From: Tannerella sp.
Lineage (GTDB): Bacteria > Bacteroidota > Bacteroidia > Bacteroidales > Tannerellaceae
Direction: 5' to 3'
Length of the DNA stretch: 14,267 nt
Assembly (NCBI GenBank): GCA_031277235.1
Contig: JAITMT010000485.1
Coordinates: 1-14,267 of the forward strand
Positions 1 through 6,007 of the stretch are shown here, piece after piece. Both the position numbers and the translations under genes were made by a program. The first letter of the stretch is position 1. Every line of letters begins with the position of its first letter. A model generated the notes under the pieces. The model saw only the letters and a list, made by a program, of their open reading frames with translations, did no database searches and was not told the DNA's origin.

Positions 1-812
1 AAAAGACTGTCTCTTTGCGTATTGTTCCCCGCGTCCAGGTAACCGGGCAGGAAGCGGAACAGTTCGTAATCCCAGTTGTATTCTCCCCTGGCAATGGCAG
101 GATGGTGGTATTTCAAAAAGCCCCAGATTCTGCCCAACAGCGCCAGATTGTTGATTTTCTGTTCATTGAATACGGGAAAAACTATACCCGAACCTCCGTC
201 AAAAGTCGAATCCGATTCTGCCGGGAGAGGTTTTGGCGTGTAAGGTTTCAATTCCTGTACGTCCTGTCCGTCAACGGTTACCTTGAAATCGTCAAACCAG
301 GCTTTGCCTTTTCCGACCAGTAAACCGCCAAAAACAATTTGTTTCGTTTTGCCAGGATTCATTTCCAGTGTAATTTCATATTTTTTCCAGCCGGTAGTTC
401 CCGTAACGCCATTTTCCTGCATATTATCAAATGCTATTACATGATTGCCGCTCAAAGGATCAATCCGCATCCACAGTCCGGCATAACCGTCCGTCACGTT
501 TTCGGTTTTTATGTATCCGGAAAAAGTGATCCGTTCACCATTGTAGCTGGGAATCATCATCGCCATTGGTTGATAACCGGTAGAATCACCCTTATATTCC
601 ATAGCAATCGCATATTTTCCCGATTTAACGTTTACGGACTCTAAAGAAATCGAATATCCCGGCATGGAATACATGGAATAAAGAGACCAGATGGCAGGCT
701 TTCCATTTTCCACTTTTTCAAAATCCAGATTCAAAGAGGATTCTTTTTCCTTCGTACTTCCGCAAGCGAACAGTATGCAGAAAGAAATAATGATAAAACA
801 TGTTTTTTTCAT
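1..812 (-). CDS. S41-family peptidase-like lipoprotein, N-terminal part (runs off left edge)
   Basis: Reading from ATG at 812 gives 270 open codons with no stop before the window edge, so only the N-terminus is present. Residues 1-17 form a lipoprotein signal (charged MKK, hydrophobic run, lipobox LFAC with Cys17), so the product is probably an exported lipoprotein. Residues about 28-182 look like a carbohydrate-binding-type beta-sandwich, with IKTENVTDG, GLWMRID and GKAWFDDFKVTVDG. Residues about 219-258 carry LLGRIWGFLKYHHP followed by NWDYELF. This arrangement is typical of Bacteroidota S41 (C-terminal processing protease-like) proteins, whose catalytic domain would follow off-window. The remnant at 1509-2157 is the C-terminus of a second, similar protein, which suggests a former tandem pair. 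The substrate is unknown. The family call is fairly secure from the motif order, but the catalytic residues cannot be seen. Confidence 0.72.
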   Translation of the reverse strand, partial: MKKTCFIIISFCILFACGSTKEKESSLNLDFEKVENGKPAIWSLYSMYSMPGYSISLESVNVKSGKYAIAMEYKGDSTGYQPMAMMIPSYNGERITFSGYIKTENVTDGYAGLWMRIDPLSGNHVIAFDNMQENGVTGTTGWKKYEITLEMNPGKTKQIVFGGLLVGKGKAWFDDFKVTVDGQDVQELKPYTPKPLPAESDSTFDGGSGIVFPVFNEQKINNLALLGRIWGFLKYHHPAIARGEYNWDYELFRFLPGYLDAGNNTQRDSL

Positions 813-841
813 AGTCTTTGATGTTTAAAAGAATTGGGAGG

Positions 842-849
842 CAAAAGTA
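842..849 (-). promoter_or_regulatory. Possible -7 box for the S41 lipoprotein gene
   Basis: On the minus strand this reads TACTTTTG, an exact match to the Bacteroidota TAnnTTTG -7 motif, about 30 bases upstream of the ATG at 812. No clear TTTG -33 box is seen at the usual distance, so confidence is low. Confidence 0.35.
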
Positions 850-920
850 AGAAATTTTTTGTTAAAATACGTTGTATAAGTGGTCTTTGTTCATTGAATT
901 TGCGAAATTGTTATTTTTCA

Positions 921-954
921 ATTTTCAAATTATTGATTTTCAAATTATTGAAAA
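921..954. repeat. 15-bp perfect tandem repeat with an embedded palindrome
   Basis: ATTTTCAAATTATTG occurs twice back to back (921-935 and 936-950). Bases 937-954 also form an inverted repeat TTTTCAA-ATTA-TTGAAAA. It lies between the divergent S41 lipoprotein gene and the RiPP-like precursor, about 20 bases upstream of the latter's promoter. It could be a regulator binding site or simple AT-rich repeat expansion. Confidence 0.6.
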
Positions 955-972
955 TTTTATTGTTATCAAAAA

Positions 973-1006
973 TTGAATGACGACATTTTTTTATTCAGTA
1001 ATTTTG
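973..1006 (+). promoter_or_regulatory. Bacteroidota-type promoter for the RiPP-like precursor gene
   Basis: TTG at 973-975 and TAATTTTG at 999-1006 are separated by 23 bases, matching the TTTG / TAnnTTTG pattern. The ATG at 1053 lies about 47 bases downstream of the -7 box, so a transcript would carry a leader of roughly 40 bases. Confidence 0.55.
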
Positions 1007-1052
1007 CAGTGTGATTTTATAACATAATGTTTTATCTAAAAATTTTCTTAAC

Positions 1053-1322
1053 ATGAAGACAATTAAAAAGTTGAAATTAAACAAGAGAGCCGTGATAAAT
1101 CTCGACGGCGGTGAAATGAGACAGTTAGTAGGCGGATATGGACAGCCCCTCTTGACAATACTTATGTCTATGTGAAAACTGTGCTGTATTACTTGTGTTA
1201 CTTGTAATACGAACTGTGGTCAAATTTCCTGTGCAGTTACGGGTTGTGCTCCGTGCATAACCGCAAGTAAGCCCCCTTATTGCCCAGAAGAAAAACCATC
1301 GGGGTTTCTATACAACTGCTGA
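1053..1322 (+). pseudogene. Class I lanthipeptide-like RiPP precursor, interrupted by in-frame TGA
   Basis: The ATG at 1053 opens a 40-codon frame whose first 28 residues (MKTIKKLKLNKRAVINLD, then GGEMRQLVGG) match the leader style of Bacteroidota natural-product precursors. These have KKLxLNK, an acidic EM motif and a terminal double Gly. A TGA at 1173-1175 stops the frame. The same frame then stays open for 48 more codons to TGA 1320-1322. That segment is extremely Cys/Thr-rich (10 Cys and 8 Ser/Thr, including CCITCVTCNTNC), as expected of a lanthionine-forming core. The simplest reading is a nonsense mutation. A pair of compensating indels is possible, because the shifted frame between about 1152 and 1180 reads the natural-looking DNTYVYVKT. 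Stop-codon recoding cannot be excluded but has no visible support. No LanB/LanC, radical SAM or exporter gene lies in the window. A promoter precedes it and a terminator follows. Confidence 0.6.
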
Positions 1323-1407
1323 CGACTTGCTCCATTCATTGTTCAAATCCCCATTACATTGAGAAATGAGATTTTCGAGACAAAAGTATTCTCTCAACAA
1401 GATCAAG

Positions 1408-1434
1408 AGGCTATCCATACGGGGGTAGCCTTTT
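1408..1434 (+). terminator. Rho-independent terminator-like hairpin
   Basis: AGGCTA (1408-1413) pairs with TAGCCT (1426-1431) around a loop region that can add CC/GG pairs, followed by TTTTG. An outer TCTCAA/TTGAGA pair (1392-1397 with 1438-1443) could extend the stem. It lies downstream of the RiPP-like gene, and also just past the 3' end of the minus-strand S41 remnant. Confidence 0.6.
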
Positions 1435-1508
1435 GTCTTGAGAAAGCTTTTACAGTCTTTATGTTTGAAATTTTGTTTCAAAGGTATATATACTACCCAT
1501 ATTTTATT

Positions 1509-2157
1509 TTACTCCTTCTCAATTATCTCAATCGCCTTTTCCAGTACTTCATCCCGCCCTTCGCGAATGCCTTTGACGGTCGGTTTCACTTCGATATCCG
1601 GCACGATGCCGATGCGCTGCGTTTCCCTGTCGTCGGGATAGTAAACGCCAATACCTGAAATCGCGGTTTGTAATCCTCCGGGAAGCATGATGCTCGAAAC
1701 ATTGCCATCGGCTCCGGCGGTTGTGCTGCCTATAATGGTGGTATTGTCACCCGCTTTGAATGCCATTGCCGTATATCCGGCTTGGCTTTGCGAGAATTCG
1801 TAGACAATCACCACTAATTTTCCCTGATAGGTCTCATTATCTTTGGAAACATTTTGACCCGCTCTAAAAGTAAACTCACCCGGATTATTAACATTCCCTA
1901 CTGTAAATTTAACGAACGGAGTGGATTTTGATGCAAAGTAAGAGCCTAACAGGAAAGGTTTCGGATGGCGATAATGATTCCTTTTGTGTTGCCGAAAGAC
2001 TTTTTAATTTCCGGAATGTCCTCTTTTTTAATATTTGCCAATGTTACATAGCCGATAGCATTACCGTCTATGCGGAGTAGCAGACCTATCGGGTTTTCTA
2101 CCTCTTCGAGTTTCATAACGGCTTTTACGGTTATGGTATTTCCTTCATAAACTGCAG
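1509..2157 (-). pseudogene. C-terminal remnant of an S41-family peptidase (frameshifted, no N-terminus)
   Basis: On the minus strand, bases about 2157-1960 read PAVYEGNTITVK, then IGYVTLANIKKEDIP and GIIIAIRNLSC followed by TAG. This matches the family stretch that normally ends in an IRNYPS-like strand. Just before that stop the frame shifts: PKPFLLGSYFASKS, FTVGNVNNPGEFTFRAG, LVVIVYEFSQSQAGYTAMAF and IGSTTAGADGN continue to a TAA at 1509-1511. Both halves are recognisable S41 C-terminal sequence joined at about 1955-1975, consistent with a small out-of-frame deletion. In the SQSQAGY segment a Gly occupies the place where S41 enzymes usually have Glu next to the catalytic Ser region; this alignment is by eye. 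The N-terminal half is absent and the fragment abuts the M23 gene, so a deletion brought them together. It is non-functional as it stands. Confidence 0.75.
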
Positions 2158-2825
2158 GAATTTTCCACCAGCGGCAGCGGGCTGGGGCAAAATCCGTCCA
2201 TCGAATCCAGTTGTTCCGGCGTGCAAAGAGCCTTGTGCAGCCAGCCTTCGGTCAAACCGCGCCCGGTCAGAACCTGTAAATGCGTGTGATGAAACCAGTT
2301 GCCGTTTTCATGATAATCACCGATATAAGCAAAAATCTCTCCGGCTTTCAAGAGCGTACCAACCTCTTTCAAGCCTTCCTGCGCCAAATGACCAAACAGT
2401 AAATAATAGGGCGCATCATTGATAATGCTCTTCAAAACCGTCAGCCAACCGTAGTTTCCCAACCCCGGTTCATATTCAACATGAAACACTTCCGCGTCCA
2501 GGGGAGAAAAAAGCGGGGTTTTCACCGGCGCTATGATATCCAGTCCTATGTGCACGGTTCGTCCTTCCCGCATGATTTGTTCGTTTTGGCGGTAGAGGTC
2601 TATCCTGTTTTCCCGGTCTCCGGATATGGACCATTTAACTCCCTGTTTTTCATGAATTTCCCGAATCAACTCGCTCGTCTGACTTTGTGCAGAATTTATA
2701 AAACGTTCAAGATAGGGACTGTCCTGCCCCATTGGAATATGACCGTATTTTAACCCGAAATCCTTACCCAGAACAGGATAAACTTTCAGGTCTTTCAAAT
2801 TTAATTTTCTATCCGGTTTTGTCAT
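2145..2825 (-). CDS. M23 (LytM-type) metallopeptidase, probable altered C-terminus
   Basis: This 226-residue protein has the zinc-site pattern of the peptidase M23/LytM fold: H92 and D96 in VHIGLDI, H146 in FGHLAQ, and H180/H182 in HHTHLQV. No signal peptide is visible (MTKPDRKLNLKDLK), so a cytoplasmic location or non-classical role is likely, unlike typical periplasmic cell-wall M23 enzymes. M23-like domains without signal peptides also occur fused to aminotransferases; the substrate here is unknown. The start at 2825 has a TATCTTTG box (minus strand, 2859-2852) about 27 bases upstream. The last few residues (ENSCSL) overlap the S41 remnant in another frame. The native C-terminus may therefore have been replaced by a deletion junction near 2150; the catalytic core is intact. 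Confidence 0.75.
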   Translation of the reverse strand: MTKPDRKLNLKDLKVYPVLGKDFGLKYGHIPMGQDSPYLERFINSAQSQTSELIREIHEKQGVKWSISGDRENRIDLYRQNEQIMREGRTVHIGLDIIAPVKTPLFSPLDAEVFHVEYEPGLGNYGWLTVLKSIINDAPYYLLFGHLAQEGLKEVGTLLKAGEIFAYIGDYHENGNWFHHTHLQVLTGRGLTEGWLHKALCTPEQLDSMDGFCPSPLPLVENSCSL

Positions 2826-2972
2826 TTCGTTACGGTTTCTTAAATTTTCTGCAAAGATAGATGAAATTTTCCGGATTTCGCATTGATGAATGAAATAATT
2901 TGATTATTAATGAGTTACAATGATCAAATAAAAAATCACCAGCACAAGGCGGATAATTTACAAATTATTTCT

Positions 2973-2980
2973 TACCTTTG
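2973..2980 (+). promoter_or_regulatory. -7 box of the tRNA-Arg promoter
   Basis: TACCTTTG matches TAnnTTTG exactly and sits 20 bases before the mature tRNA 5' end. No clear -33 box is visible. Confidence 0.55.
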
Positions 2981-2999
2981 CACCCCGAAATCGGGAAAC

Positions 3000-3073
3000 G
3001 GTTCCGTAGCTCAGTTGGATAGAGCAACAGCCTTCTAAGCTGTGGGTCGAGCGTTCGAGTCGCTCCGGAATCA
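3000..3073 (+). tRNA. tRNA-Arg (anticodon TCT)
   Basis: A complete cloverleaf can be drawn. The acceptor stem is GGTTCCG (3000-3006) with CGGAATC (3066-3072), including one G-U pair, and the discriminator is A3073. The D stem is GCTC/GAGC. The anticodon stem is ACAGC/GCTGT with loop CTTCTAA, giving anticodon TCT, which reads AGA. The variable region is GGGTC. The T stem is GAGCG/CGCTC with loop TTCGAGT. No CCA is encoded; the following bases are CAAA. An integrase gene starts about 150 bases downstream reading away from it, so the 3' half of this tRNA is the likely attachment site. Confidence 0.95.
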
Positions 3074-3075
3074 CA
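3035..3075. other. Probable attachment site (attL) at the tRNA-Arg 3' end
   Basis: Tyrosine-recombinase elements commonly integrate into the 3' portion of tRNA genes and restore it. The integrase immediately downstream and the switch from host-like genes to phage-like genes fit that pattern. The matching right-end copy is outside the window, so the exact core is not defined; the bounds cover the anticodon-to-3'-end half. Confidence 0.5.
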
Positions 3076-3082
3076 AACCCAA

Positions 3083-3117
3083 AACCGCTTGACAATAAAC
3101 AGTTAAGCGGTTTTTTT
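3083..3117 (+). terminator. Rho-independent terminator after tRNA-Arg
   Basis: AACCGCTT (3083-3090) and AAGCGGTT (3105-3112) form an 8-bp perfect stem with a 14-base loop, followed by a run of T. It ends the tRNA transcript and insulates it from the integrase gene. Confidence 0.85.
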
Positions 3118-3148
3118 ACTCCCTTTTTCAAAAATATTTACAGGCTTT

Positions 3149-3183
3149 TTTGTTAAAATTATCAAGAATTTTCGCTATATTTG
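3149..3183 (+). promoter_or_regulatory. Integrase promoter
   Basis: TTTG (3149-3152) and TATATTTG (3176-3183) are 23 bases apart, a good match to the Bacteroidota TTTG / TAnnTTTG pattern, and lie 36 bases upstream of the integrase ATG. Confidence 0.6.
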
Positions 3184-3219
3184 CACGATTAATTTACAAA
3201 TAATTTACAAAAGTAAGCC

Positions 3220-4416
3220 ATGAACTTCAAAGCCGTAACAAGAACAAGGAACGAATACAACAAAGTTTACATACGGATTTCCGGAAAGGACAGGGTTGAT
3301 TACATTCCGACTGCCATGACCGTACACAAATCGGTGATACGCAAGGGAGAAATAACAGATTCCTTAGTCCTGTCCAACTGTGCAATCAAAATTAAACAGT
3401 ATCTCGAAAGATTAAATGGACTGAATACCGAAGAATGGTCTGTAAGGGAAATCAAACAGTTCCTGATGGATGAGACGGAGTTATCCGAAATATCATTTAC
3501 GGATTATGTCCGACAGTTTATAAATACGATGAGAAATGACGGACGGAACAAACCGGCTGATAATTATCAAACTGCCGTAAACTCCCTGAAAGCGCACATG
3601 AAACGGGAAAACTTCTCATTTGCGGATCTGACAGCTCAAACGGTACGGGAATGGATCAAGTCGCTAAGCCATACGGCACGGGCGAAGAACATGTACCCGA
3701 ACCTGATGCGAACAGTCTTTGAATCCGGACAGCTGAAATACAACGATTATGACAGAAACATCATCAGAATAGGCAACCAACCCTTTAAGGCGGTAAAGAT
3801 ACCTTCTGCCGAACAGCCGAAGGAACGCTTTGCCAGTCCAGATGTCATCAAGTTGATCTTTGCCGTAAAATCCGAAAACAGACGCGAAGAACTGGCGCAC
3901 GATACAGGCCTGATTATTTTAATGCTGGCGGGTATCAATACCGTAGATTTGTATCGCATGGACAAAACATGCCTGAAAGGAGAAAAACTGTGCTACAACC
4001 GCGAGAAAACAAAAGGACGCAGAAAGGACAAAGCCTACTTTGAAATCACCATACGAAAGGAATTGCTTCCTCTTCTGGAGAAATACAAGTCAAAAGAAAC
4101 AAAACAGAGAAACAGGGGAAAACTTTTCAGTTTCAGTGAACGGTACGGGAATGAAGACAATTTTACCAGGGCGTTGAATACCGGTCTTAAATCCCTTTGC
4201 GAACGTGCTGAAAAACCGGAGATTACCGTCTATTGGCTACGTCATGCCTGGGCAACGATAGCGCGGAATCAGTGCAAGGCATCTATGGAAGAAGTAGCCT
4301 TTTGCCTGAATCACTCGTCGGCGCATTCCGTAACGGAGGTATATATCAAAAAGGATTTTTCAATCGTGGACGAATTGAATGGAAAAGTATTGGATATTAT
4401 TTTCAAGGAGGAATGA
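3220..4416 (+). CDS. int: Tyrosine recombinase / phage-type integrase
   Basis: This 398-residue protein has an N-terminal arm/core-binding part (about 1-200) and a C-terminal catalytic domain of the tyrosine recombinase fold. Visible catalytic residues are K263 in the beta-hairpin (NREKTKG), R341 and H342 in YWLRHAWAT, W344, H365 in LNHSS, and the nucleophile Y375 in VTEVYIKKDFSIVDE. The usual first Arg (GLRxSE) is replaced by AGINTVDLY (N240 at the Arg position), as in a Bacteroidota integrase subgroup. It should catalyse site-specific integration and, with an excisionase, excision of the element at the adjacent tRNA-Arg. It has its own promoter, reads away from the tRNA, and ends in a TGA at 4414-4416. 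Confidence 0.93.
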   Translation: MNFKAVTRTRNEYNKVYIRISGKDRVDYIPTAMTVHKSVIRKGEITDSLVLSNCAIKIKQYLERLNGLNTEEWSVREIKQFLMDETELSEISFTDYVRQFINTMRNDGRNKPADNYQTAVNSLKAHMKRENFSFADLTAQTVREWIKSLSHTARAKNMYPNLMRTVFESGQLKYNDYDRNIIRIGNQPFKAVKIPSAEQPKERFASPDVIKLIFAVKSENRREELAHDTGLIILMLAGINTVDLYRMDKTCLKGEKLCYNREKTKGRRKDKAYFEITIRKELLPLLEKYKSKETKQRNRGKLFSFSERYGNEDNFTRALNTGLKSLCERAEKPEITVYWLRHAWATIARNQCKASMEEVAFCLNHSSAHSVTEVYIKKDFSIVDELNGKVLDIIFKEE

Positions 4417-4429
4417 ATCAGGTAAAATA

Positions 4430-4461
4430 TTTGGCTCGTTTCAAACAATTCAGTATCTTTG
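4430..4461 (+). promoter_or_regulatory. Promoter of the Panacea / MazF-like pair
   Basis: TTTG (4430-4433) and TATCTTTG (4454-4461) are spaced by 20 bases, close to ideal. The promoter lies 26 bases before ATG 4487, which favours that ATG over upstream in-frame starts. Confidence 0.65.
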
Positions 4462-4486
4462 CACCGGCAAATTAAAACAGAAGACT

Positions 4487-5029
4487 ATGACAACACCCGT
4501 TTTTGATCTGGAAAAATCCATTCAAGCCATTCTTTTCATTGCGAACAGGCTGGAAAGAAAAGATTTTCACAAGATATTCAAAATCCTGTATTTTGCAGAT
4601 AGGGAACATCTTTCCCAATATGGACGTACAATAACCGGAGATACCTATGTAGCAATGAAGGATGGCCCGGTTCCATCCAAAATCGACGACATATTCAAGG
4701 CTGTCCGGGGAGACAGTTTTTTCACAGAATACGCGGGAGAATATCATAAATACTTCAACGTTCACAACTGGTACTTTATACATCCGAACATGGACGCCAA
4801 CCTTGACTGTCTATCGGAAAGCGATGTGGAAATGCTGACCGGTTCCCTGAAAAAATACGGTTCGCTGTCATGGGACGAGATAAGGGAAAAATCACATGAC
4901 TATGCCTGGAGGGCAACACCCTCAAACGGACAGATTTCACTCGAAGATATTCTCCGCGAATCCGGAGACAGTGAAGACTATATCGAATTTATCAATGAAC
5001 AGATAGCGCTTCAAAAAGCCTGTATTTAG
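4487..5029 (+). CDS. Panacea-domain (DUF4065) protein, candidate antitoxin
   Basis: From ATG 4487 the product is 180 residues. The N-terminal third carries the hallmark Panacea/SocA-like string: FHKIFKILYFADREHL, then YGRTITGDTYVAMKDGPVPS (about residues 27-64). The domain is known mainly as an antitoxin domain that neutralises many unrelated toxins (PanAT systems) and as a proteolytic adaptor (SocA). The C-terminal part (LSWDEIREKSHDYAWR) is also typical of the family. The start was chosen because a promoter lies at 4430-4461, inside any longer reading frame. The next gene begins 2 bases after the stop, a tight two-gene operon consistent with antitoxin first, toxin second. A role in stabilising the integrated element is inferred. 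Confidence 0.85.
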   Translation: MTTPVFDLEKSIQAILFIANRLERKDFHKIFKILYFADREHLSQYGRTITGDTYVAMKDGPVPSKIDDIFKAVRGDSFFTEYAGEYHKYFNVHNWYFIHPNMDANLDCLSESDVEMLTGSLKKYGSLSWDEIREKSHDYAWRATPSNGQISLEDILRESGDSEDYIEFINEQIALQKACI

Positions 5030-5031
5030 CA

Positions 5032-5445
5032 ATGCAATCCATTACTCTTGCAAAACTGGCCATTATTCGCGGATCCGTTCTGTTCAGGAAATTCAATGAC
5101 ATTGACCATCCAAAGTTTTTTGTTGTAATAGGAGAAAACAGCGATCATTTTATCGGTTTCTTTTTCATCAATTCCAATATTCATCCATCCATAAAGGAAA
5201 AACCGTTACAGTTTGAGATGCAGATGATGATAAGAAAGAAGAATTATGAATTTCTCGATTATGATTCCTTTATTTCGGCAAACAGGATTGAACGGCTTGA
5301 TAAAAACATGATTGCATCTGAAATTGTCAGTCGGGAGACAAAAATAAAGGGAATGCTGACCGGTGAAGACTTGGACATGCTGATGACATCCATACGTAAA
5401 TCGCCGTTGTTTTCAAAAATTGAAAAGGATTCATTCTTCAAGTAG
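5032..5445 (+). CDS. MazF/PemK-like protein, candidate toxin partner of the Panacea protein
   Basis: This 137-residue protein starts 2 bases after the Panacea gene. The layout resembles the small beta-barrel of MazF/PemK RNases. IRGSVLF and DIDHPKFFVVIGE form an early strand pair. GFFFINSNIHP provides an INS-type strand. YEFLDYDSFISANRIERL matches the characteristic DSF(I/V) strand, and GMLTGEDLDMLMTSIRKS resembles the C-terminal helix following a G-x-L turn. In MazF-like toxins this fold cleaves RNA; no catalytic residue can be assigned with confidence here. The gene pair, order and spacing support a toxin-antitoxin module, but activity is inferred. An alternative is a non-toxic accessory protein of the same fold. 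Confidence 0.62.
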   Translation: MQSITLAKLAIIRGSVLFRKFNDIDHPKFFVVIGENSDHFIGFFFINSNIHPSIKEKPLQFEMQMMIRKKNYEFLDYDSFISANRIERLDKNMIASEIVSRETKIKGMLTGEDLDMLMTSIRKSPLFSKIEKDSFFK

Positions 5446-5468
5446 AATTTCCTTAAAAGTTATGTTAC

Positions 5469-5487
5469 ATCATTTTCATGGAATGAT
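5469..5487. terminator. Possible bidirectional terminator between convergent genes
   Basis: ATCATT (5469-5474) and AATGAT (5482-5487) form a weak 6-bp AT-rich stem in the 41-base gap between the plus-strand toxin-like gene and the minus-strand nuclease gene. The stem is short, so this is only a candidate. Confidence 0.3.
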
Positions 5488-5951
5488 TATCTTTTCCTGA
5501 ACTCCCATGGCGCAATAGCCTTCTGTACCCAAAGTCCCCTTTTTGCAATTCTTGCTTCCTGTTCCAGACCGGCAAACCGTTCTGCAAAGAGTTTGTTGTA
5601 TCTTATATAGTTCCAGGCAAATCCGGCTTTCAACAGTTCCTCGTTTACGTTCATGCCATCAACAATGACAATACCGACTTTGCGCTTGTACCTGTCTGTG
5701 TCGTAAACATGAACGGTAACCTGTTTTCCGGCAATCAGTCCGGCAGTCTTGCGCGTTGCTGCCGTGCCGAAGTCCTGTCCGCGTTCCGGGCAGTCTATGC
5801 CGTAGAGACGTATCCTTGTCTGGCTGTTACTGCCGTCAAGCAGGATAAAAGTATCCCCGTCGGATACCTTCACCACCTTGCCGGTTAAAGTCTCCTGTGC
5901 AAATGATACAAGCGGTAACAGGCATAGTAAGAACGGAATTAGTCTTTTCAT
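5487..5951 (-). CDS. Secreted staphylococcal nuclease-like (thermonuclease family) protein
   Basis: This 154-residue protein has a clear Sec signal peptide (MKRLIPFLLCLLPLVSFA, cleavage probably before QETL) and a single SNase (OB-fold) domain. The expected active-site pattern is present: D31 and D33 in KVSDGDTF, R48, D53 and E56 in RIRLYGIDCPE, and R90 in RYKRKVG. These correspond to the Ca-binding Asp, the Arg35/Glu43 and the Arg87 residues of staphylococcal nuclease. It should hydrolyse DNA/RNA in the periplasm or outside the cell. It is the last gene of the minus-strand unit headed by the repressor, so expression in the lysogenic state as a conversion gene is plausible. Its base composition resembles the rest of the element, unlike the AT-rich genes just upstream. 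Confidence 0.9.
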   Translation of the reverse strand: MKRLIPFLLCLLPLVSFAQETLTGKVVKVSDGDTFILLDGSNSQTRIRLYGIDCPERGQDFGTAATRKTAGLIAGKQVTVHVYDTDRYKRKVGIVIVDGMNVNEELLKAGFAWNYIRYNKLFAERFAGLEQEARIAKRGLWVQKAIAPWEFRKR

Positions 5952-5957
5952 CGGGGT

Positions 5958-6005
5958 TTAGAAGCCGAAACGGTCATAGTTACTGATAAAATTAGGATGG
6001 TCATG
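5958..6005 (-). pseudogene. Possible C-terminal remnant of a gene displaced by the AT-rich block
   Basis: The minus strand between the nuclease gene and the AT-rich block has normal base composition. In one frame it reads HDHPNFISNYDRFGF followed by TAA at 5958-5960, seven bases before the nuclease ATG. That looks like the tail of a protein whose remainder was replaced at about 6005. It is short and could be chance. Confidence 0.25.
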
Positions 6006-6007
6006 AA

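Noticed and set aside
921..954. CRISPR-like repeat
   Set aside because: There are only two 15-bp copies, directly adjacent without spacers.
1173..1175. TGA as selenocysteine in the RiPP-like precursor
   Set aside because: No convincing SECIS-type hairpin directly follows the TGA, and precursors of this type are not known to use selenocysteine; a nonsense mutation or indels are simpler.
1359..1658. Plus-strand 99-codon ORF across the terminator and S41 remnant
   Set aside because: It reads through a hairpin and is antisense to recognisable S41 sequence.
1..2157. Single S41 gene split by insertion of the RiPP-like gene
   Set aside because: Both S41 pieces are on the minus strand, but the N-terminal piece lies to the left of the C-terminal piece, the wrong order for one interrupted gene; they must be two tandem copies.
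2481..2753. Plus-strand 90-codon ORF
   Set aside because: It is antisense to the M23 gene, whose zinc-site motifs show that the minus strand codes.
4413..4475. 20-codon ORF (MNQVKYLARF...) behind an AAGGAGG sequence overlapping the integrase stop
   Set aside because: The Shine-Dalgarno-like sequence is only one base from the ATG, the element's genes do not use such sites, and the ORF overlaps the well-formed promoter of the Panacea gene.
4379..4486. Longer N-terminus for the Panacea protein from ATG 4379
   Set aside because: The extra 36 residues lie over the integrase 3' end and the promoter at 4430-4461; the conserved domain begins after ATG 4487.
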